From Planctomycetota bacterium (GTDB lineage: Bacteria; Planctomycetota; Planctomycetia; Planctomycetales; Planctomycetaceae): DNA of 44,948 nt. Shown piece by piece: positions 35,061-42,499 of the stretch. Position numbers and translations under genes: made by a program. The notes under the pieces are model-generated. The model did not search any database, had not been told where the DNA came from, and worked only from the letters and a program-made list of their open reading frames with translations. Each line of letters opens with the position of its first letter. The first letter of the stretch is position 1. The stretch lies in NCBI GenBank assembly GCA_003670925.1, contig QWQG01000075.1:1-44948 (forward strand). Reading direction: 5' to 3'.

Positions 35061-35100
35061 GAAATGTGATTTCTATAACTCCATGTGAATCTCGAATACA

Positions 35101-38100
35101 ATGCCCAGCCTTCTCTCCATCATCATCTCCGCCGATGCTGCTGTCCGCAATCGATCGCTCGACACAGCGTGCCTGGGCCTGTCACTCGACGAACTGCTGC
35201 GCGAATGCCAGCAACTCGACGAATATCGGCGCGGATGTGACAACCTGTACAATCGCGTCCGCAGTCTCTTTTTCCTCTATGCGATTCATCGCTTCCATCT
35301 GCCGAAGCAGCTTGCTGGCCGTGAGAGCGGACGCATTCCCTATGGCGGCTATGAGCACATGCTCAACCGCCGCTATCCGGAAGCCATTGACGTGTTTCTC
35401 GCGCGGCTTTTGACTGATGGCCCCTCTGTTTCACTCTCCAGCGCGCTGGGCGAAGCGTATCATCGCTTGGCGTTTCAAACGCTGGCGGATCAAGTGCGAC
35501 GCAGCGTGCGCACGGTCCGCGGCAACCAATGGATGTTTCGGACCGGACATCCGGCCGATGTGCCGCTGCGAATCCGTCCCGAGCTGCTGACCATCGACAA
35601 TCACACCAACAGCTTTCCGATCCTCCGGGAACGCACGGCAGTACGCATGGATTTCACGCACAGCGGCTGGAGCGACATCTTCTTCCTCGGCATGGATTAT
35701 CCCGAAGGCGCGAAGGTCATCAATGCGTCGATTGATCTGGCTGTGCGAGGTCGCCACCAGAAACCGGAACCGCCGATTGACTGCAGTCTGCGTGTTATCG
35801 ACGAACCTGTGTTACGCCTCATCAGCATTGATCTCGATGCCAAAGTCGAAATCCATGACATCAATGAAGTATTCGACTTTGGCCGCGACTATCTCGGCCT
35901 CATCAAAGGCGCGGTGATTGCTGCCGGGTTGATTCCGCCCGGCATGGAAGGTTGCGGCGGTAAAATCGCGGACGTGTTTTCGCGTATGATCGGACCCGGC
36001 CTGGGCCTGGAAATCACCAGCCGAGTCAACGATATCCCCAAAGGTTCGCGACTGGCTGTATCCACTAACCTGCTGGGATCTCTGATCTCGATGTGCATGC
36101 GGGCGACGAGCCAGGTTTCTGCACTGAGCGGTCAGCTTGAAGAATCCGATCGTCGCATCGTGGCGGCTCGTGCGATTCTGGGAGAATGGATTGGCGGATC
36201 GGGTGGCGGATGGCAAGATTCCGGCGGCGTGTGGCCAGGCATCAAACTCATTCAGGGTTGTCCAGCCGGTCCAGCTGATCCGGAATACGGCGTGAGCCGT
36301 GGTCGCCTGATGCCACAGCATCATGTATTCACTCAAAAAGAAATCAGCGACGAAACTCGTCGCCGACTGCAGGACAGTCTGGTGCTCGTACACGGCGGCA
36401 TGGCGCAGAACGTCGGGCCCATTCTGGAAATGGTCACCGAAAAATATCTGCTGCGCTGCGGACATGAATGGGCCGCACGGCAGGATGCCATTGGTCTGCT
36501 GGAACAGATCACAACATCGCTCAAGATGGGTGACATCCCGGGCATCGGCCGCGCGACGCAACGCAATTTTGACGAACCGTTGCAGGCCATCATTCCGTGG
36601 TGCAGCAACGCATATACCGAATGCTTGATTCAGGAATGCCAAGCAAAGTATGGCCCACAATTTCATGGATTTTGGATGCTCGGCGGCATGGCGGGCGGCG
36701 GTATGGGATTCATCTTCGATCCCGCGATCCGCGCGGAAGCACAGGGGTGGCTGCAGCCGATGATGCTGGGCGTCAAACGCAGCATGGAAGCCAGCGTGCC
36801 CTTTGCAATGGACCCTGTTGTTTACGACTTTGCCATCAACGACAACGGCACGTGCGCCGAACTGCGTCATGACGGCAGTCTTCCGCAGGGCTATCATGCG
36901 CTGATGGTTCCAGACTGGCTGCGCCGAGGCTTGCAGCAACTCACGCCGATGCAGCGCAGCGAACTGGAGCGCGTCGGCAATGAGTGCCGCGATTCCGTCG
37001 GTGGTGACAATCTGGCATCACGACTGATTCAGCGAATTCTGCCTTCCACGTCAAAAGAGGCGCAGCAGTCGGCGCGTCTGGAAGATCTGCTGCGCGAAAA
37101 TGGTTTTGACCCGATTGCGCACGAGCAACTGCGTGAAGACCTGCGATCCGGTCGCCTCGGAATGTCTCAGAATCGACTGCCGGCATCTGTCACCATCGAA
37201 GATGTTTCCGCAGAAGACGTCATCGAAGCCCGCCGCGATATTCCTGCCCCGGCGATCGAACTTGGCCGCGCGGCGATCGCCAATGGCGAAGTCGGTGTGG
37301 TCTCGCTCGCCGCCGGTGTCGGCAGCCGGTGGACTCAGGGTGCCGGTGTCGTGAAGGCCCTGAATCCGTTCTGCAAAATGGGCGGTCAATGGCGCTCGTT
37401 CTTAGATATTCATTTTGCAAAGACGCGTCAGGTTGGCAAAGAATTCGGGATCTCACCGCTGCATGTCGTCTCATCCGGTTATCTGACGGATCGTCCAATT
37501 CGTAACATGGTGGAGAAACTCAATTCCATGGCGTCCGACTCTCTGCGGCGAAATGCTATTTTTCGTGTCTCCCGTGGTGCGTCAGTCGGCCTCCGCATGG
37601 TTCCGACACTGCGTGACCTGCAGTTTACCTGGGAAGAAGTTGCTCAGCAGGTCCTCGATCAGCAGAAAGAAAAAGTGCGGATCAGTCTCCGGTCCGCATT
37701 GATGAACTGGGCACGCACCGCCGGAGAAGCGGCGGACTACACCGACAATCTGTCTGCACAGTGTATGCACCCGGTCGGCCATTGGTATGAAGTCCCCAAC
37801 ATGCTGCGAAACGGGACGCTGCGACAGATGCTGACGGATCGACCGCAGTTGAAATATCTGATGCTCCACAATATCGATACGCTCGGAGCCAACATCGACG
37901 CCGGCTGCCTCGGCTTGCACATTCAGTCCAATGCCGATCTGTCATTCGAAGTGATCAGCCGTCGGTTAGAAGATCGCGGCGGCGGACTGGCAAAAGTCGA
38001 TGGCCGGGTCCGGCTGGTGGAAGGTCTCGCGATGCCGAGGGAGGAAGATGAATTTCAGTTGTCGTGGTACAACTCACTCACTACATGGATCGACATCGAC

Positions 38101-38427
38101 CGCCTGCTGTCCGTCTTCGGCCTTGACCGCGCAGCCCTGTCAGATCCAAAAGCGATCGCCGTCGCCATCCGTGATCTCGGCCGCCGCATGCCGACTTATA
38201 TCACGCTCAAGGACGTCAAGAAACGCTGGGGCCACGGACAGGAAGACGTGTTCCCGGTGTCGCAGTTCGAGAAACTCTGGGGCGATATGACAGCCCTCTC
38301 CGACGTGAATTGTTCATTCCTCGTCGTCCCCACTCTCCGTGGCCAGCAACTCAAAGACCCCGCCCAACTCGACGGCTGGCTGCGCGACGGTTCTGCGGCA
38401 TATGTGGAGAGTTTGTGCGCGTGGTAG
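35101..38427 (+). CDS. GHMP (fucokinase-like) kinase fused to a UDPGP-type pyrophosphorylase
   Basis: 1108 residues. Residues 1-170 are helical and unassigned. A GHMP-type kinase follows: VRMDFTHSGWSDIF (181-194) corresponds to the fucokinase sugar-binding RVDLAGGWTDTP pattern, DIPKGSRLAVSTNLLGS (from 311) to the IPKGSGLGTSS ATP loop in altered form, and GGGWQDSGGVWPGIK (368-382) to the fucokinase GGGWQDQVGG motif. The C-terminal third is a UDPGP-type fold: LAAGVGSRWTQGAGVVKAL (736-754), HPVGHWYEVPNMLRNGTL (from 890) and HNIDTLGANID (from 923), then GGGLAKVDGR. Bacteroides FKP has the opposite order and a different pyrophosphorylase. The likely role is phosphorylation of a free sugar then NDP-sugar formation, with an unknown substrate. 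Its stop lies in the palindromic element. Confidence 0.85.
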   Translation: MPSLLSIIISADAAVRNRSLDTACLGLSLDELLRECQQLDEYRRGCDNLYNRVRSLFFLYAIHRFHLPKQLAGRESGRIPYGGYEHMLNRRYPEAIDVFLARLLTDGPSVSLSSALGEAYHRLAFQTLADQVRRSVRTVRGNQWMFRTGHPADVPLRIRPELLTIDNHTNSFPILRERTAVRMDFTHSGWSDIFFLGMDYPEGAKVINASIDLAVRGRHQKPEPPIDCSLRVIDEPVLRLISIDLDAKVEIHDINEVFDFGRDYLGLIKGAVIAAGLIPPGMEGCGGKIADVFSRMIGPGLGLEITSRVNDIPKGSRLAVSTNLLGSLISMCMRATSQVSALSGQLEESDRRIVAARAILGEWIGGSGGGWQDSGGVWPGIKLIQGCPAGPADPEYGVSRGRLMPQHHVFTQKEISDETRRRLQDSLVLVHGGMAQNVGPILEMVTEKYLLRCGHEWAARQDAIGLLEQITTSLKMGDIPGIGRATQRNFDEPLQAIIPWCSNAYTECLIQECQAKYGPQFHGFWMLGGMAGGGMGFIFDPAIRAEAQGWLQPMMLGVKRSMEASVPFAMDPVVYDFAINDNGTCAELRHDGSLPQGYHALMVPDWLRRGLQQLTPMQRSELERVGNECRDSVGGDNLASRLIQRILPSTSKEAQQSARLEDLLRENGFDPIAHEQLREDLRSGRLGMSQNRLPASVTIEDVSAEDVIEARRDIPAPAIELGRAAIANGEVGVVSLAAGVGSRWTQGAGVVKALNPFCKMGGQWRSFLDIHFAKTRQVGKEFGISPLHVVSSGYLTDRPIRNMVEKLNSMASDSLRRNAIFRVSRGASVGLRMVPTLRDLQFTWEEVAQQVLDQQKEKVRISLRSALMNWARTAGEAADYTDNLSAQCMHPVGHWYEVPNMLRNGTLRQMLTDRPQLKYLMLHNIDTLGANIDAGCLGLHIQSNADLSFEVISRRLEDRGGGLAKVDGRVRLVEGLAMPREEDEFQLSWYNSLTTWIDIDRLLSVFGLDRAALSDPKAIAVAIRDLGRRMPTYITLKDVKKRWGHGQEDVFPVSQFEKLWGDMTALSDVNCSFLVVPTLRGQQLKDPAQLDGWLRDGSAAYVESLCAW

Positions 38428-38524
38428 GGTGCATGGAACGCACCGATTTCTGTCGCATTGTGCCCGGTGTCACATGAATTATCATGCGCACGTGGTGTGT
38501 TTCGCTGCGCTGCACACACCCTAC
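38424..38524. repeat. Palindromic dispersed element with terminal inverted repeats
   Basis: About 100 bases bounded by GTAGGGTG (38424-38431) and CACCCTAC (38517-38524), an 8-bp perfect terminal inverted repeat. Two inner hairpins are visible: GGTGC...GCACC (38428-38444) and GGTGTGT...ACACACC (38494-38520). The stop codon of the preceding gene is inside its first arm. A related element is at 40578. Confidence 0.6.
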
Positions 38525-38650
38525 TTGCTTCAAACTTATCCGAGGAATACATTTGTGTTAGACATCTCAGGGGCGTGACCACAGTGTGTCGCCTTGTCTG
38601 AGAGTGTGGAGCTTCAACTTAAGTTCATTCCCGATTTCTGAGGATTAACC

Positions 38651-39895
38651 ATGGCTGGAACACTCTTTACGGATGTCAGGATTCTCGATTGCACCGGGGC
38701 CGAACCGTATTCTGGTGAAGTGCTCGTGGAGGCAACACATATCGCGGCTGTCGTTCTTGAGCCTCAACGCTTGTCGCGCGAAGGCGTGGATGTGATCGAT
38801 GGCCGCGGGGCGACGCTCATGCCGGGGTTGATCGAGTCGCATGCCCATCTGAGCATTGACGATGCGGCGGACCTTGTCCAGATCGGGATGATTCCGCCGG
38901 AGGAGACGACGCTGATCGCCGTGCGCAACGCGCGGCTGTACCTCGATTGTGGCATCACCAGTTGCATCAGTGCGGCGTCGGCGAAACCTCGAACCGATGT
39001 TGTCATTCGCAATGCGATCAACAAGGGTGAGATTCCCGGTCCGCGTTTGCTGGCAGCAAGTCCATGGCTGACGGTCACGGGTGGCCTAGGCGATATGCGA
39101 TCGCTGCATATGCCTCAGATGTCGTCGATGGCGATCACTCTCGATGGGCCAGAGGAATTTCGGCGAACCACACGCGAACTTATTCGCGAAGGTGTGGATA
39201 TCATCAAGCTCGTCATTTCCGGCGACACGTTTGTGCCACACGCTCCGTCGCACACAACGGTGATGAGCGAAGCCGAAATCGCCGCCGCTGCAGAAGTTGT
39301 GCACGCGCACGGGAAGCGAATGAGTGCTCACTGTCGCAGTGCAGATTCGGTCAAGCTTGCGGTGAAGCACGGGGTGAAAGTGATCTACCATGCCAACTTC
39401 GCCGACGAAGAAGCAATCGATCTCCTCGAAGCCAACAAGGACTGGGTATTCGTGAGTCCCAATATCGGCTTCACGGCGACGGCGTCGTATGCAGGGGAAA
39501 AGTGGTTCACAGAGGCGCAAGTCCTTGAGTTCGGTTTTCGCGAGGAACTGGCAGGGGCTGCGAAGGGACTCAAAGAGCTGAAGAAACGCGGCATTCGCAT
39601 CCTAGGTGGCGGCGACTATGGCTTCTTCGTCACGCCTCATGGCGAGAACGCCCGTGACCTTGATCATCTCATCCGCTACTGCGACTTCACACCAATGGAA
39701 GCACTGATCACTATGACTAAGCACGGTGGAGCCGCCATGGATTTACCCCATGAGTTGGGACAGATTCAACCAGGGTTCTTTGCCGATCTGCTGCTGGTCG
39801 CAGGTAACCCGCTTGATGATCCGAAAGTACTGCTTGATCGAAACAACCTGCTCGCCGTCATGAAGAACGGCCAGTTCCACAGGCGACCGGTATAA
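38651..39895 (+). CDS. Amidohydrolase (imidazolonepropionase/prolidase-like)
   Basis: 414 residues; the ATG at 38651 has GAGG seven bases upstream. The metal ligands of the amidohydrolase superfamily are all present: H64 and H66 in ESHAHLS, K186 in DIIKLVISG (carbamylated-Lys position), H227 in SAHCRSA, H247 in IYHANF and D322 in GGDYGFF. The pattern fits the subgroup that includes imidazolonepropionase-like and prolidase-type enzymes. There is no signal peptide. The substrate cannot be named. It stands alone between a repeat element and the toxin-antitoxin remnant. Confidence 0.9.
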   Translation: MAGTLFTDVRILDCTGAEPYSGEVLVEATHIAAVVLEPQRLSREGVDVIDGRGATLMPGLIESHAHLSIDDAADLVQIGMIPPEETTLIAVRNARLYLDCGITSCISAASAKPRTDVVIRNAINKGEIPGPRLLAASPWLTVTGGLGDMRSLHMPQMSSMAITLDGPEEFRRTTRELIREGVDIIKLVISGDTFVPHAPSHTTVMSEAEIAAAAEVVHAHGKRMSAHCRSADSVKLAVKHGVKVIYHANFADEEAIDLLEANKDWVFVSPNIGFTATASYAGEKWFTEAQVLEFGFREELAGAAKGLKELKKRGIRILGGGDYGFFVTPHGENARDLDHLIRYCDFTPMEALITMTKHGGAAMDLPHELGQIQPGFFADLLLVAGNPLDDPKVLLDRNNLLAVMKNGQFHRRPV

Positions 39896-39974
39896 GGTTT
39901 CTTCGCGCGCTGGCAACTCGGTGAGCTTTCGGGAGCGGACCACTGAAAAAGGCTCCATGTTTTGTGATCTGAAC

Positions 39975-40040
39975 CAAGCAATCACCCAAGCAATCACCCG
40001 AGCAATCACCCGAGCAATCACCCGAGCAATCACCCGAGCA
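39975..40040. repeat. 12-bp tandem repeat (5.5 copies)
   Basis: Five full units of CRAGCAATCACC plus a half unit. The first two units have CAAGC, the later ones CGAGC. The array ends 104 bases before the hicB start. It is too short and too regular to code; a minus-strand frame across it gives a repeating RVIA tract. Confidence 0.9.
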
Positions 40041-40144
40041 GGCATCGTCCCGACTCGAAAAAGCCTGGTGACAAGATCATCGTCAACCGATAAACTCTCT
40101 GTCATCCCTCGCAATTGCTGTGCACTGATGAAGGAGAAAACGTG

Positions 40145-40363
40145 ATGAAAATGACTGCCGTATTCATGGCTGTGCCGGAAGGATACATCGGATTCGTTGA
40201 AGAATTGCCGGGAGCAAATACTCAGGGTGACACGCTTGACGAGGCGCGAGAGAATCTGAAAGAAGCTGTCTACATGGTGCTTGAAGCGAATCGTGAACTT
40301 GCAGAACGCTCAATTGTGGGCAAAGAAGTTTCGAGAGAGCCTTTCGATCTGACATCACCATGA
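40145..40363 (+). CDS. hicB: HicB-family antitoxin
   Basis: 72 residues from the ATG at 40145 with GAAGGAG upstream. It matches the HicB partial RNase-H fold: FMAVPEGYIGFVEELPGANT, TQGDTLDEARENLKEAVYM and a C-terminal EVSREPFDL. HicB neutralises the HicA RNA-cleaving toxin and may repress its own promoter. Its stop overlaps the hicA start (ATGA), but hicA is broken, so this is an orphan antitoxin, unless it acts on a toxin elsewhere. Confidence 0.88.
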   Translation: MKMTAVFMAVPEGYIGFVEELPGANTQGDTLDEARENLKEAVYMVLEANRELAERSIVGKEVSREPFDLTSP

Positions 40364-40490
40364 AGCGGAGAGATATGATTCAGCACCTTGAACGACACGG
40401 GTGCGAACTGCTGCCGTGCCACGTCATCGCGAGGTCAACGACTTTCTGGTACGCAAGATCAGCAGGGATCTTGGGATTTCGGAACCGTGA
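40360..40490 (+). pseudogene. hicA: HicA toxin inactivated by internal deletion
   Basis: The first 18 codons are clean HicA (MKRRDMIQHLERHGCELL). About 25 codons that should follow, including the catalytic His region, are missing. The C-terminal part (VPRHREVNDFLVRKISRD, then LGISEP and a stop at 40488) resumes in another frame. The 131-base total is not a multiple of three, so no full product can be made. HicA normally cleaves mRNA and tmRNA; this copy should be dead. Confidence 0.85.
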
Positions 40491-40577
40491 GAATCGGAAT
40501 CTACAACCAACACGAAGTGCCGTAAACTGACTCGTGTGTCGGCGGCTCGTACCCACGGCTGGCCAGTTGGTGAATTC

Positions 40578-40653
40578 GTAGGGTGTGACAAGCGGCAGCG
40601 CAGGCACACCATGTCTGTGATTCGAGGTGCCTGCGCGTTGCTTGTCACACCCT
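40578..40653. repeat. Imperfect long inverted repeat, related to the 38424 element
   Basis: The left arm GTAGGGTGTGACAAGC with GCGCAGGCAC (40578-40608) is mirrored by the right arm GGTGCCTGCGCGTTGC with TTGTCACACCC (40626-40653), with a loop of about 17 bases. Like the element at 38424 it begins GTAGGGTG and ends near CACCC. There is no T-run after it, so it is a repeat element rather than a terminator. Confidence 0.65.
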
Positions 40654-40797
40654 GCAGATCGCCCATCGTCAATAATTGGCCGGTCGTGCGCTCGTATGCC
40701 CGGTTCGGTTGCATTGCACGGCACTGGGGTTCACAATCGCAGAGTTGGCTGTGTCTCGCGATTCGACCCAAGTCAGTTTCCTCAGGAGTCCCCCCCA

Positions 40798-42138
40798 GTG
40801 AATCCCTCCCAGAATTCCACGCGCCGTGCGTTCATGCAATCGACTTCCGCCATTGCCGCAGCGCTGTATGTGAGCGGCCTGCCGGCCGCTCCAGCCACTC
40901 AGGAAAAACTTCGCATCGCAGTGATTGGTTGCGGCGGGCGGGGAGGCAGTAATCTGCAATCGGTGTCATCGGAACATATCGCGGCGCTCTGCGATGTGAA
41001 CGCCAACAATCTGAATAAAGCGGCTGAACAGCACACAAAAGCCCGCAGAAACACGGATTTCCGCCGCGTCTTTGATCATCCGCAGGAATTCGATGCAGTG
41101 GTGGTGAGTACGTGCGAACACACGCATGCCTTCGCGACGCTCCCCGCGCTGCAACTGGGTAAACATGTGTACTGCGAAAAACCGCTGACGCACAGTATTT
41201 ATGAAGCCCGCCGAATTCGCGAAGCGGCCGCAACCGCTGGCGTGGCGACTCAGATGGGCACCCAGATTCATGCCGAAAACAATTATCGCCGCGTCGTGGA
41301 ACTTATTCAAACCGGGGCGATCGGAAAAGTTTCCGAATGCCATGTGTGGGTCGGGCGAGCTTGGGGATTGCAATCGCAGGAAGAATCCAAGGCGCACGGG
41401 GATATCGTGTCGGTGCAGGATCGCCCGGCAAACGCAGATCCGATTCCGCCGGAACTGGATTGGGATCTATGGGTGGGACCTGCTCCGGCACGACCTTATA
41501 ACAACGTCTATTTCCCGGGTCCAAAGTGGTATCGCTGGTGGGACTTCGGTAACGGGACGATGTCTGATCTGGGAAGTCACTGGGTTGATCTGCCGTTTTG
41601 GGCATTGAAACTGAAAGCCCCAAAAACCATTGAAGCATTCGGTGGTCCGGCGCACAAGGAGCTCGCTCCGGCATCCATGCACGCGCGTTATGAATACGCA
41701 GCGGAAGGGGATCAACCGGAAGTCGCGTTGACGTGGTATCAGGGCACGCATCGTCCGGAGATTCCCGCTTCGGCCAGCATCGCGGATTGGGAAAGCGGCG
41801 TGTTGTTCATCGGTGACAAGGGAATGCTCGTCTCGGATTATGGACGCTACAAACTATTACCGGAAGAAAACTTCAAAGACTTCAAGCCCCCAGAACCGTT
41901 TATTCCGGCTTCATTGGGGCATCATCAGGAATGGATCCATGCCTGCAAAACAGGCGATCCAACCACATGCAACTTTGAATACGCGGGCTGGCTGACGGAA
42001 GCCAATCATCTCGGAAACGTGGCGTATCGCGTCGGCAAAAAACTGGAATGGAACGCCGCAGAAATGCGCGCCACCAATGCTCCTGAAGCTGACCAGTACA
42101 TTCAACGCGCGTACCGCAAAGGCTGGAGTCTAACGTAG
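40798..42138 (+). CDS. Gfo/Idh/MocA family oxidoreductase, Tat-exported
   Basis: 446 residues from a GTG at 40798 with AGGAG about nine bases upstream. This start gives a Tat signal ([20 protein letters not shown]), which a later ATG would remove. The Rossmann domain has [15 protein letters not shown], the catalytic motif is CEKPLTH and a planctomycete-type [20 protein letters not shown] follows. It is a paralogue of the gene at 27508 but not an adjacent copy. The substrate is unknown. Confidence 0.92.
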   Translation: MNPSQNSTRRAFMQSTSAIAAALYVSGLPAAPATQEKLRIAVIGCGGRGGSNLQSVSSEHIAALCDVNANNLNKAAEQHTKARRNTDFRRVFDHPQEFDAVVVSTCEHTHAFATLPALQLGKHVYCEKPLTHSIYEARRIREAAATAGVATQMGTQIHAENNYRRVVELIQTGAIGKVSECHVWVGRAWGLQSQEESKAHGDIVSVQDRPANADPIPPELDWDLWVGPAPARPYNNVYFPGPKWYRWWDFGNGTMSDLGSHWVDLPFWALKLKAPKTIEAFGGPAHKELAPASMHARYEYAAEGDQPEVALTWYQGTHRPEIPASASIADWESGVLFIGDKGMLVSDYGRYKLLPEENFKDFKPPEPFIPASLGHHQEWIHACKTGDPTTCNFEYAGWLTEANHLGNVAYRVGKKLEWNAAEMRATNAPEADQYIQRAYRKGWSLT

Positions 42139-42256
42139 CTTGAATCTGCGAACTTGGAGGGTGGGCCAGCTCAGGCCACCATTTCACTCTTCTGGTGGGC
42201 TTGCGATCCGCTTGTTTCACCATCCGATTTATGACTATCGAATCGAAAGATCATGC

Positions 42257-42499
42257 ATGCAATCTCGGAATTCTAGGATCGGACTCATTTTATTCACGAT
42301 CTATCTGATCGTGTATGGAGGGTTCGTATTTCTCAATGCGTTTGCGCCTCACCAGATGGAGGCTACACCGATCGCGGGTCTGAACATCGCCGTGCTTTAC
42401 GGATTTGGGCTGATCATCGGAGCCATTCTGCTCTCGGGCCTCTACGGCTTCCTGTGCCGCGAAAAATCTGCGCCGCAAAATAAGGAGCCCCGCGCATGA
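42257..42499 (+). CDS. DUF485-type small membrane subunit
   Basis: 80 residues from the ATG at 42257 (a longer frame from 42140 has no support). Two hydrophobic helices, GLILFTIYLIVYGGFVFLNA and LNIAVLYGFGLIIGAILLSG, fit the DUF485/YjcH family, which accompanies acetate-type sodium symporters. The end overlaps the transporter start by four bases (ATGA), so it is probably its partner subunit. Confidence 0.85.
   Translation: MQSRNSRIGLILFTIYLIVYGGFVFLNAFAPHQMEATPIAGLNIAVLYGFGLIIGAILLSGLYGFLCREKSAPQNKEPRA

Noticed and set aside
34910-35101. Minus-strand frame containing TTEDTEHTE
   Set aside because: Spurious frame from a dispersed intergenic repeat, common in many genomes.
35101-38427. Two separate genes instead of a fusion
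   Set aside because: The frame is open over 1108 codons with both domain signatures in the same frame, so it is one polypeptide.
39975-40040. CRISPR array
   Set aside because: The units are 12 bases with no spacers, so this is a simple tandem repeat.
39743-40114. Minus-strand frame with repeated RVIA
   Set aside because: It is the translation of the 12-bp tandem repeat, antisense to the amidohydrolase end.
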